DNA from: Flavobacteriales bacterium UBA7878
Lineage (GTDB): Bacteria; Bacteroidota; Bacteroidia; Flavobacteriales; Schleiferiaceae
Direction of reading: 5' to 3'
NCBI GenBank assembly: GCA_002501205.1
Contig: DLRW01000004.1
Coordinates: 1-46,102 of the forward strand
DNA length: 46,102 nt
Part shown: positions 7,184 to 14,353 of the stretch, in pieces
Position numbering within the stretch: the first letter of the stretch is position 1
Layout: every line of letters begins with the position of its first letter
Position numbers and translations under genes: made by a program
The notes under the pieces: model-generated
The model's input: only the letters and a program-made list of their open reading frames with translations
What the model was told of the DNA's origin: nothing
Databases searched by the model: none

Positions 7184-9604
7184 ATGAAGCTCGACTTAAA
7201 AGCCGCTGAAAAATGGTTCGCCTCCCAAAAATGGGAAGCAGCAGCCTTTCAGGAAGCGGCCTGGCAAGCTTATGCAGAAGGAAAAAACGGGATTGTAAAC
7301 GCACCCACCGGAAGTGGTAAAACCTATTCCCTACTCCTACCGATATTAGTAAGAGAATCGAAAGGCAAGGGCTTACGTGCGATTTGGATCACCCCTATTC
7401 GGGCTTTGGCTAAAGAAATACGCCAATCCGCCGAAAGAGCTATTGAAGGAATGGGGCTCGAATTTAGTGTTGGCATACGCACTGGCGACACCAGCACCGC
7501 GGAACGGAATCGCCAAAAAAAGCAAATGCCCAATTTGCTAATCACTACCCCCGAAAGTTTGCACCTCCTGCTGGCAGGAAAGCAAAACCAGCAAACCTTT
7601 CGGCATTTGCATACAGTAGTGGTGGATGAATGGCATGAACTGATGGGCTCCAAACGAGCGGTGCAAATGGAGTTAGCCCTATCGCGCTTAAGAGGCATCA
7701 ATCCTCAATTACAGAGCTGGGGCATCTCGGCCACTATTGGCAATATGGAAGAGGCCCTGGATGTATTGCTAGGCCCAGAATTCCCCGAAGACCTAAAAAC
7801 AATGATCCGCTCCGGTACCCGGAAAAAGATTAAGGTAGAATCTGTATTACCCGATACCATTGAAGTCTTACCCTGGGCAGGACACCTGGGGATAAAAATG
7901 CTGGAGAAGGTAATTCCCATATTGGAAGCATCGGAGTCGACCCTCATCTTTACCAATACCCGTTCTCAATCTGAAATTTGGTACCAACGCATTTTAGATG
8001 TCGCCCCCCAAATGGCAGGATTAATGGCCATGCATCATGGTAGCATTAGTAAGGAACTGCGGAATTGGGTGGAAGATGCTTTGTATACTGGTCAACTAAA
8101 AGCCGTGGTTTGCACCAGTAGCTTGGATTTGGGAGTTGATTTTCGACCAGTGGAAACCATTATTCAAGTGGGTTCCCCCAAAGGGGTAGCGCGCTTTATG
8201 CAGCGCGCAGGCCGCAGTGGTCATCAACCGGGAGCAACCAGCAAAATTTACTTTGTACCTACGCATAGTTTGGAGCTGGTGGAGGCTGCAGCTTTGCGCT
8301 CCGCCATTGAAGAAGAGCTAATTGAAGAACGCTTTCCCTACCTCCGATCCTTCGATGTATTGGTACAGTACCTGGTAAGCTTAGCGGTGGGCGATGGTTT
8401 TTATCCCGAGGAGATTTTCCCTGAGATTCGCTCCACCTTTTCCTATCAAAGTTTAAGAGAAGAGGAATGGGTCTGGTGCCTAAAATTCGTTTGCGATGGT
8501 GGTGCCTCGCTGGAAAGCTATGATGAATACCATAAGGTAGAAATTGAAGAGGACGGTAAATATGTTGTGAATCGTCGCCGTACCGCCATGCGACACCGCA
8601 TGAGCATTGGCACTATTGTAGGTGATGGGGTGGTTAAAATCAAATTCGAAGGTGGCGGTTATTTAGGCACCATTGAAGAGTACTTCATTTCCCGACTTAA
8701 GCCTGGTGATGCCTTTTGGTTTGCCGGCCGAAATTTGGAATTAGTGCGCTTCAAAGGCATGGAAGCCCAGGTAAAGCTTAGTCGCAGCGGCAAAGGACAA
8801 GTTCCCAGTTGGCAAGGTGGCCGGATGCCGCTATCCGCTCAGATGGGGATGATGCTCCGCAAAAAATTAGAGGAAAGTCACAGCCATAGCAGTAAAGACC
8901 CTGAACTCCAATTAATCAAACCCCTTTGGGAAGTCCAGGAAGAACGCTCCATCATCCCTAAAAGAGAGCAATTGTTAATTGAGCGCTTCCAAAGCCAGGA
9001 GGGTCATCATCTCTTTATTTATCCTTTTGAGGGTCGTGCCGTTCATGAGGGGATGTCGGCATTATTAGCCTACCGCATCTCCTTATTAGAATCGATCAGC
9101 GCCAGTATCGCTATGAATGATTATGGCTTTGAGCTTCTTAGTGACAAGCCCTTACCAATTGAGGAAGCCTTGGATACAGACATTTTCAGCTTACAAGATC
9201 TAAGGGAAGACATTATGCACTCGGTTAATGCCATTGAATTGGCGGGAAGGCGTTTCAGGGACATTGCCGTTATTTCAGGATTAGTATACCGCGGCTATCC
9301 CGGTGAACCGGTGAAGGAAAAACATCTCCAAAGCAATAGCTCCCTCATTTTTAAGGTCCTCAATGATTATGAGCCCGACAATCTACTCTTGCAACAATCC
9401 TATGAAGAGGCCCTGGAATTTCAATTAGAGGAAGGACGATTACGCCAAGCTCTGGAAAGAATCAATAGTCAGGAAATAGTAATTAAGGACCTAGAGAAAC
9501 CCAGTCCCTTTTGCTTCCCCATTATGGTCGACCGATTAAGAGAACGACTCACCAATGAGAGCTTAGAAGAAAGAGTAAAAAAGATGCAAATTGATCTTTC
9601 TTAA
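7184..9604 (+). CDS. Ligase-associated DNA-damage-response DEXH helicase (Lhr-like)
   Basis: 806 residues. An SF2 helicase with Walker A APTGSGKT (40-47), DEWH box (148-151, VVVDEWHELMGS), motif III SATIG, and RecA2 motifs including TSSLDLGVDF and the arginine-finger QRAGRSGHQPG. A winged-helix and Lhr-specific C-terminal region follow. The WFASQKW...FQ N-terminus and DEWHELMGSKR box are those of the short Lhr type often encoded with an ATP-dependent DNA ligase, an exonuclease and a phosphoesterase (mpe) in bacteria. Those partners are not in this window, so the gene is an orphan here. It is preceded by a 46-bp gap and followed by a long AT-rich region. Confidence 0.92.
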   Translation: MKLDLKAAEKWFASQKWEAAAFQEAAWQAYAEGKNGIVNAPTGSGKTYSLLLPILVRESKGKGLRAIWITPIRALAKEIRQSAERAIEGMGLEFSVGIRTGDTSTAERNRQKKQMPNLLITTPESLHLLLAGKQNQQTFRHLHTVVVDEWHELMGSKRAVQMELALSRLRGINPQLQSWGISATIGNMEEALDVLLGPEFPEDLKTMIRSGTRKKIKVESVLPDTIEVLPWAGHLGIKMLEKVIPILEASESTLIFTNTRSQSEIWYQRILDVAPQMAGLMAMHHGSISKELRNWVEDALYTGQLKAVVCTSSLDLGVDFRPVETIIQVGSPKGVARFMQRAGRSGHQPGATSKIYFVPTHSLELVEAAALRSAIEEELIEERFPYLRSFDVLVQYLVSLAVGDGFYPEEIFPEIRSTFSYQSLREEEWVWCLKFVCDGGASLESYDEYHKVEIEEDGKYVVNRRRTAMRHRMSIGTIVGDGVVKIKFEGGGYLGTIEEYFISRLKPGDAFWFAGRNLELVRFKGMEAQVKLSRSGKGQVPSWQGGRMPLSAQMGMMLRKKLEESHSHSSKDPELQLIKPLWEVQEERSIIPKREQLLIERFQSQEGHHLFIYPFEGRAVHEGMSALLAYRISLLESISASIAMNDYGFELLSDKPLPIEEALDTDIFSLQDLREDIMHSVNAIELAGRRFRDIAVISGLVYRGYPGEPVKEKHLQSNSSLIFKVLNDYEPDNLLLQQSYEEALEFQLEEGRLRQALERINSQEIVIKDLEKPSPFCFPIMVDRLRERLTNESLEERVKKMQIDLS

Positions 9605-9959
9605 AAACATTAATTATAGGTATTAAATTTATTTTTCTATCACTTATTTATTTCGACCCGAAAATAAGCAGACTATTACTGGTTGTTTTTCAGGTTTTAA
9701 ATTGAAATATATCTAAAAATAGTAGTGGTAAAAAATATATCCAAAATTAGATAAAAAACGTTTAATCCTAAATTTATTTGTATAATTTATTAAAAATCAT
9801 AACCTTTCATCTATCATTAAAATAACAATTTGTTTCTCGTAGTCTTTATCGGAATGATTTGAAATCCTAAAATGATTAGAGCTCCCGATTCAAATTTTGC
9901 CCCCTTTTATTAAGCCGAATAAAAGCACTCTTTACCCGGATATTAATTAAAACCAAAGC
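9605..9959. other. AT-rich 355-bp intergenic region
   Basis: No gene, tRNA or convincing hairpin terminator is seen. The stretch is much richer in A and T than its neighbours, with several ATTAAA/TTTATT runs and the near-repeat AAATATATC at about 9702 and 9737. No TAnnTTTG promoter box with correct spacing is found, although the next gene must start from here. It may hold a curved-DNA or regulatory segment for the two cysteine-rich secreted proteins downstream. Confidence 0.4.
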
Positions 9960-10232
9960 ATGAACTTATCCAAAAAGAAGGGCAAAAACCATCAAAGCCC
10001 GGCAATTCAAAAGAAGAATTTCCGGTTACAGCATTTAGCCTTAATCGTATTCCTGTTAAGCATGGGCTTTGTACAAGCCCGCGTATATCTCTGCGAAGAC
10101 CATGGTCACACCTTGGTTAACTACCCCTGCGAAAGAATTGATCGCGTATTTATCAATGGGCAATGGATGGAAGCCGATTGCGACAATGTGAATGTCCCGC
10201 GAGGCTGGACCATCGATTGCTGCTGCGAATAA
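9960..10232 (+). CDS. Small cysteine-rich secreted protein, family not recognised
   Basis: 90 residues. A Lys-rich N-terminus of about 22 residues precedes a hydrophobic segment (HLALIVFLLSMGFVQA, 25-40), which looks like a long signal peptide ending at ALA/VQA-type site near residue 40. The mature part is about 50 residues with six cysteines (45, 57, 74, 87, 88, 89), ending in DCCCE. The segment CDNVNVPRGWTIDC resembles CHNVNIPNGHNCIDDC in the next protein, so the two mature domains appear homologous. Disulfide-stabilised export is inferred; the three adjacent C-terminal cysteines could also bind a metal. It lacks a T9SS tail. The next gene follows after 21 bases, so they are probably co-transcribed. 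Confidence 0.7.
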   Translation: MNLSKKKGKNHQSPAIQKKNFRLQHLALIVFLLSMGFVQARVYLCEDHGHTLVNYPCERIDRVFINGQWMEADCDNVNVPRGWTIDCCCE

Positions 10233-10253
10233 GTACCAATTTAAATCAGAGAT

Positions 10254-11069
10254 ATGAAAGCGAAATTTTTAAGTCTGCTTTGCACTTTGTGCATAGCCAT
10301 ACCAAGCTGGGCCACAGCCATAGTTTGCAGTCCGGACGGAGATTATTGCAAACAAGTGAAATTTGTGAGCATGGGTCTTTACTCCGACTGGGAAACGGCC
10401 TGCTGCCATAATGTAAACATCCCCAATGGACATAATTGTATTGACGATTGCAATGTGGCCAAAAAGGAAAGCTCTTTAAACCCCTCACCCGAACTTAATA
10501 TCAGCAATGCCTTTGTACTGTTCAAACAGGGCTATAGAGCCTGGGCCATAGAGAAGGGCGAAGCTAAAGCCTTCCCCGCCCCGAAAGGCATTACCGTAGA
10601 GGTACTACGAGAGTATCTACCTCTGGCCCGGGAGATCTTTATTCAGAATCCTGAAATCCATAAAGCTCTTTTCGCTTTTAATGACGACATCGAAGTGGTG
10701 ATTGCGCGGCCAGAGGATGATCGTCAGTTAGAGGAAGAAATTGTCTTTCAAAATTGGGAACAACTCTTTCGAGAGAAAAAAGGTCTGGAGCCCGATTCAG
10801 AAGTACTGGAAGCCGCCATTCGAGTTTACCCCAATCCTGTGAAAATTGGCGGAATGCTCCAAGTTGAAATCCGTGTCCCCATTTCCTTAGATCAAGCACG
10901 AATATTAAACAGCCGTGGCGAAGAAGTTCAAGTCATAAAGGACTGTAAAATGAATGAAAACACGCTCAACTTAGCTACCCGCAGCGATTTAAAAGCAGGC
11001 TATTACTATCTGGAAATACAAGATTTTGCGGGTCGAAAATATCAACGACAAGTCTTGCTCGAAAACTAA
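10254..11069 (+). CDS. Secreted cysteine-rich protein with T9SS type A sorting domain
   Basis: 271 residues with signal peptide MKAKFLSLLCTLCIAIPSWA. The mature N-terminus (about 22-68) carries six cysteines and CHNVNIPNGHNCIDDC, matching the preceding small protein. The middle (about 75-185) has no recognised motif; it is acidic and rich in Glu, with helical stretches (REYLPLAREIFIQNPEIHKALFAFNDD). The C-terminal 80 residues form a type A T9SS sorting domain: RVYPNPVKIGGMLQVEI, ARILNSRGEEV, LKAGYYYLEIQDFAG and KYQRQVLLEN. It is therefore expected to be exported through the outer membrane and attached to or released from the surface. Function unknown. A terminator follows. Confidence 0.82.
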   Translation: MKAKFLSLLCTLCIAIPSWATAIVCSPDGDYCKQVKFVSMGLYSDWETACCHNVNIPNGHNCIDDCNVAKKESSLNPSPELNISNAFVLFKQGYRAWAIEKGEAKAFPAPKGITVEVLREYLPLAREIFIQNPEIHKALFAFNDDIEVVIARPEDDRQLEEEIVFQNWEQLFREKKGLEPDSEVLEAAIRVYPNPVKIGGMLQVEIRVPISLDQARILNSRGEEVQVIKDCKMNENTLNLATRSDLKAGYYYLEIQDFAGRKYQRQVLLEN

Positions 11070-11104
11070 TTGCGTTCAATCAATTTGTGTTTCTTTTCTT
11101 GAGG

Positions 11105-11128
11105 AGCCTCCTTCGGGAGGCTTTTTTC
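11105..11128 (+). terminator. Intrinsic terminator after the T9SS cysteine-rich gene
   Basis: AGCCTCC (11105-11111) pairs with GGAGGCT (11116-11122) around a TTCG tetraloop, followed directly by a run of six T. A textbook rho-independent terminator closing the 9960-11069 unit. Confidence 0.9.
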
Positions 11129-11183
11129 ATTAATCAAGGCTTTTTTCGGAATTTGGCTGTCCTGAAAATTCCCGCTTCGAATA

Positions 11184-11879
11184 ATGAGTTTTTATAGTGT
11201 ATTGCCAATAATTGGATTCCTAGCTTCGTGGATTGCTCCAATCATTTTGGGCTCTTTCTTGGCTAAGAAGAAAAGTTTGAGCAAACATTGGTTATGGTTT
11301 GGTTTCCACCCAATGTTAGCCTTCTTAGCTTACCTAATCATAGCATTGCGAAAAGAGCGAAAAACTTGCCCTCAGTGCTTTTCCCATGTTGATATTAGAG
11401 CACACAAATGTCCAAAGTGTACTTCGGATTTAGAGGAAAAATCGAAAACGGTCTATAAGCAAAAGGCTCATGTTGTTGCCGCAATTTTACTCGCACCAGC
11501 ACCGTTGCTTTCCTTATTTTCCATGGTTCCACTTAGTGACACCGAAATCAAGCATACTATTTTTTCTGATTTTCAACATGTTTGGTTCAGAGTAAAAGCG
11601 CAAGAAGAAAGCTTCTACCAATTGGATAGTGATATAGATTTGGATCTGGAAGGAAATATGATTGGGCACTCTAAGGCCAATGGCTACAAAATGAAGGTGG
11701 ATATAAGAGGAAAAGAAGGACCAGCCTTATTAATCTGGACGGCCAGACAAAAGGAGGAAGGTTGGACCATTGACACCATTCTACTTATAAATAAGACCAA
11801 TGGCGACAGTGTTTACCTGGAGCCTCGTGAAAACCTTTCTAATTTTTATACTCCGCCTTTAATATCGCATAATCCTTAA
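11184..11879 (+). CDS. Membrane protein with zinc ribbon and Coa1-like C-terminus
   Basis: 231 residues. Two hydrophobic segments (about 5-26 and 40-54) are followed by a treble-clef/zinc-ribbon CPQCFSHVDIRAHKCPKC (about 66-83). A further membrane segment follows (about 98-115), then a C-terminal domain of mixed strands. That end (KVDIRGKEGPALLIWTA, EEGWTIDTILL) faintly resembles Coa1-type cytochrome oxidase assembly proteins, which would fit with the convergent SCO gene, but the similarity is weak. I do not assign a function. Its last 41 bases overlap the 3' end of the SCO gene on the other strand, so transcripts would be complementary there. It begins 55 bases after a terminator, so it has its own promoter. 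Confidence 0.65.
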   Translation: MSFYSVLPIIGFLASWIAPIILGSFLAKKKSLSKHWLWFGFHPMLAFLAYLIIALRKERKTCPQCFSHVDIRAHKCPKCTSDLEEKSKTVYKQKAHVVAAILLAPAPLLSLFSMVPLSDTEIKHTIFSDFQHVWFRVKAQEESFYQLDSDIDLDLEGNMIGHSKANGYKMKVDIRGKEGPALLIWTARQKEEGWTIDTILLINKTNGDSVYLEPRENLSNFYTPPLISHNP

Positions 11880-12519
11880 TTAAGCGATCCACATCTTCTG
11901 CGCTGGTGCCATCGTAATAGCCGCGAATACGCTTTTGTTTATCTACCAAAATGAAGTTCTCGGTGTGGATGAAATCTGCCTCATCGCCATTACCTCCCGA
12001 GTCGAAAATGGCAAAATAAGAGCGGCGGGCCAGATTGTATATCTGCGGTTTATCACCGGTTAAAATATGCCATTTCCCAGGGATAGCTCCTTGTAAATCA
12101 GCATAGGCCTTAATAACCGGCACAGAATCCATTTCCGGGGTAACCGAATGTGAAAGAATCGCAAAATCGGGCTCATCTTTTAAAGCCTCTTGCAAACGTC
12201 GTTTTTGCACTGCCATATCCTTGCAGATATCGGGGCAAACCGTAAAAAAGAAGTCGGCTACATAAATCTTGCCCTCCATATCGGCATCAGAAATACTATC
12301 GCCATACTGATTGATTAGCTTAAAGGGCAAAACCTTATGATTGATACCCTGCTGCTGTAAATCTTTCGCTACCAATCGCTCATCCAATTCGGAGGGATTA
12401 TAAATGGGTAAGCGCTCCTTCGGCTTAAGAATGATATAGCTACCGATGATTCCGGCTACAAAAACCAGAATCAATACTCCGATCCGCATATAGTCGGTTC
12501 GACTGAGATTAACTTTCAT
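11839..12519 (-). CDS. SCO1/SenC family copper chaperone for cytochrome oxidase
   Basis: 226 residues. A single N-terminal membrane anchor (VLILVFVAGIIGSYIIL, about 15-31) precedes a periplasmic thioredoxin fold. The copper site is intact: Cys95 and Cys99 in TVCPDICKDM (CxxxC) and His185 in FIHTENFILVDK. SCO proteins deliver copper to, or keep reduced, the CuA site of cytochrome c oxidase subunit II. The start MKVNLSRTDYMRIG fits the preceding -7 element. The 3' end overlaps the convergent zinc-ribbon gene by 41 bases. Divergent from the lipoprotein gene at 12595, so the two share a 75-bp intergenic region. Confidence 0.93.
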   Translation of the reverse strand: MKVNLSRTDYMRIGVLILVFVAGIIGSYIILKPKERLPIYNPSELDERLVAKDLQQQGINHKVLPFKLINQYGDSISDADMEGKIYVADFFFTVCPDICKDMAVQKRRLQEALKDEPDFAILSHSVTPEMDSVPVIKAYADLQGAIPGKWHILTGDKPQIYNLARRSYFAIFDSGGNGDEADFIHTENFILVDKQKRIRGYYDGTSAEDVDRLIKDYAILKAEYKN

Positions 12520-12523
12520 AGTG

Positions 12524-12531
12524 CAAAAATA
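12524..12531 (-). promoter_or_regulatory. Candidate -7 element of the SCO gene
   Basis: TATTTTTG on the minus strand matches the Bacteroidota -7 consensus TAnnTTTG and ends 5 bases before the ATG (12519). That would give a leaderless or nearly leaderless transcript. No TTG is found at the right -33 spacing, so this rests on the -7 box only. Confidence 0.4.
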
Positions 12532-12594
12532 AAGTCTGGAGCTCGGAGGAAGGCTTATATATGTTCTAACTTAGCCTAAAATTTAGCAAGCTTC

Positions 12595-13065
12595 ATGAAA
12601 AAGATCGCTTTGGCCTTAGTTGGCCTTTCCATGCTTTGGGCCTGCAACAACAGCCCAGCCCAAAACGAAAATTCCAGTGCCAGTACTTCCGAAAGCTCCG
12701 AGAGTCTCAAGAAGGAAGTAATGGAACTTCACGATAAGGTAATGCCTCAAATGACCCACATGAGTAAACTGCAAGGTCAATTGATGCAAGCTTCTGTGGG
12801 CCGTGCCGACAGTATTGATATTATGACCGCTGCTACCGAGCTGAAATATGCCAAAGATGCCATGATGGTTTGGATGCGTGAGTTCACTAGCAATTTTGAA
12901 GAAAGCTGGGCGGAAGAAGAAAAAGTAGCCTTCTTCAAATCTGAAAAAATGAAAATGGAGCGTATTGACTCCAAAACGACCGATGCCTTAGCAGCTGGTA
13001 AAGAAATGTTGGCTAAGCTAGAAGCGCAGGCTCCCATTCAGGATTCTGCTTCTGCTGCCGAATAG
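12595..13065 (+). CDS. Helical lipoprotein, possibly the viral A-type inclusion-like type
   Basis: 156 residues. A lipobox at the end of the signal peptide (LSMLWAC, Cys17) predicts a membrane lipoprotein. The mature protein starts with a Ser/Asn/Glu linker, followed by long amphipathic helices (SESLKKEVMELHDKVMPQMTHMSKLQGQ and KYAKDAMMVWMREFTSNFEESW) rich in Met and Glu. Short lipoproteins of this kind, sometimes labelled viral A-type inclusion protein, are common in Flavobacteriia; function is unknown. The many Met residues and the divergent SCO neighbour make a metal-related periplasmic role conceivable but unproven. The last 53 bases overlap the 3' end of the DUF3050 gene on the other strand. 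Confidence 0.75.
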   Translation: MKKIALALVGLSMLWACNNSPAQNENSSASTSESSESLKKEVMELHDKVMPQMTHMSKLQGQLMQASVGRADSIDIMTAATELKYAKDAMMVWMREFTSNFEESWAEEEKVAFFKSEKMKMERIDSKTTDALAAGKEMLAKLEAQAPIQDSASAAE

Positions 13066-13831
13066 CAGCGTGAATCGCATCCCAAAATTGTAAACGGGCG
13101 TCCAGAGCTTTCTGCGACGCCTGTTTTGCTTCTTCCCACTTTTGTTGATCGTTCCCACAAAGCTCCCGAATCATCTGTTCCGCCATTGGTCCATGCTCAT
13201 CCGCATCCAGCTCAATATGGCGCTCCAGGTAATACACAAAAGCACTGAGCTCTCCCGGGAAACGATCGTTAAGATCGCGCACGATTTCCGTAAATAAATC
13301 CGGAATTAGATCTTCCCGACCGAAGGTAAATGCAGCCACAATTGCATGCAATTTGCCTTCTCGGATGATTTCATAGCTCACCCGCACGAAATTCAAACGA
13401 CTGCTTTCAATCTCCGCTACATTGTACTTCATTAAGGACTTCAAACTATGTCCTTCCGAAGCCTTTTGCACCAGGTGATTTACCGACCTCACATCCGCGC
13501 CAATCTGTTTCATGGCATCCAGATACATCTCGTAATGACTGGAAGGCTTGCCATTTAAATCCAAATCGCTCTCCTCTCCCCACACAATTTCATTGATGAG
13601 GCGACGGGCTACTCGATTTTCAGTAGGTACCCACACTTCATCTACGGAAGTGAGCTTTCGCTGAAGGGCCTTTAAAAGCAACATAAAATCCCACACGGCA
13701 AATACATGGTGCTCCATGAAAATCCGCATCGAGGGAAGATCGTTTAAATCCTCATAAATGGGATGTTGCAATAATTTCTTTCGGGTATCATTAATGGCGG
13801 CTTTTACCGACAGAATATCAAAATCAATCAT
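13013..13831 (-). CDS. DUF3050 family protein (heme-oxygenase-like fold)
   Basis: 272 residues, all-helical. Recognisable blocks of DUF3050 are present: HPIYEDLNDLPSMRIFMEHH, FAVWDFMLLLKALQRKL, RLINEIVWGEESD, SHYEMYLDAMKQIGAD, and a later FVYYLERHIELDADEHG. The His and Glu residues in EHH, EESD, ERHIELDADEHG are arranged as in heme-oxygenase-like di-iron or TenA-like proteins, which suggests a metal-dependent oxidase, though no reaction is known to me for this family. It is the last gene of the suf run, 6 bases after DUF2480. Its 3' end overlaps the convergent lipoprotein gene by 53 bases. Confidence 0.85.
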   Translation of the reverse strand: MIDFDILSVKAAINDTRKKLLQHPIYEDLNDLPSMRIFMEHHVFAVWDFMLLLKALQRKLTSVDEVWVPTENRVARRLINEIVWGEESDLDLNGKPSSHYEMYLDAMKQIGADVRSVNHLVQKASEGHSLKSLMKYNVAEIESSRLNFVRVSYEIIREGKLHAIVAAFTFGREDLIPDLFTEIVRDLNDRFPGELSAFVYYLERHIELDADEHGPMAEQMIRELCGNDQQKWEEAKQASQKALDARLQFWDAIHAAIRQQKQNPEWEPALLA

Positions 13832-13837
13832 GCTGAA

Positions 13838-14344
13838 CTAAGCCTTTTTCTTGTAAACAGGAACAGTGGAGCAAGCTTCACCAAAAAGGAGGCTCTTCAC
13901 CACGGGCTTCAAATGCAAAGTCATTTTTAGATAGGCCTGCGGCGGAATGCTAATATTGCCGCATCCTTTTAAAATAACCCGCTTATCGCGATAGGCCTCA
14001 ACATCAATTTGACCCAAGGCTTCTTCCATTACCAGGGTTTCCAGAAGTTCTAAATCGCCAAAAACCACCTTCTGTGCATAGCCCTCCAAAGCCGCGCCTA
14101 AAAGCATATAGGCCCATTGAGGAATGATGGCGTCTTCTGAACAATAGACGGCCACAAAAGCCCCTTGGTATTGCGACCAATCATGGTCTTTGATAGAAGC
14201 TCGAAAATCCTTTTCACGCAACATTACCCCCTCATAAAGCCAAGGAGCAATATCCAATTCCATGCGGGGAGCCTGAGGATAGAAGTCTTCCATACTCAGG
14301 TTAATTAATCCGCTTTCGGCAATTTTATTTCGAATCTCTTCCAA
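13838..14344 (-). CDS. DUF2480 family protein
   Basis: 168 residues. The sequence IAESGLINLSMEDFYP, IAPWLYEGVMLREKDFR and the final PVVKSLLFGEACSTVPVYKKK match the DUF2480 family, a Bacteroidota-specific cytoplasmic protein often found in suf operons. Cys residues near the middle (AVYCSED), in LKGCGNISIPPQAY and in GEACSTVP are notable and might relate to Fe-S metabolism; that is inference from location. It is 9 bases from the HMG-CoA synthase stop and 6 bases before DUF3050. Confidence 0.9.
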   Translation of the reverse strand: MEEIRNKIAESGLINLSMEDFYPQAPRMELDIAPWLYEGVMLREKDFRASIKDHDWSQYQGAFVAVYCSEDAIIPQWAYMLLGAALEGYAQKVVFGDLELLETLVMEEALGQIDVEAYRDKRVILKGCGNISIPPQAYLKMTLHLKPVVKSLLFGEACSTVPVYKKKA

Positions 14345-14353
14345 TCTTCAATA

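Noticed and set aside
11839..11879. Frame error where the zinc-ribbon and SCO genes overlap
   Set aside because: Both reading frames end in ordinary stops and the SCO C-terminus is of normal length, so the 41-base convergent overlap looks genuine.
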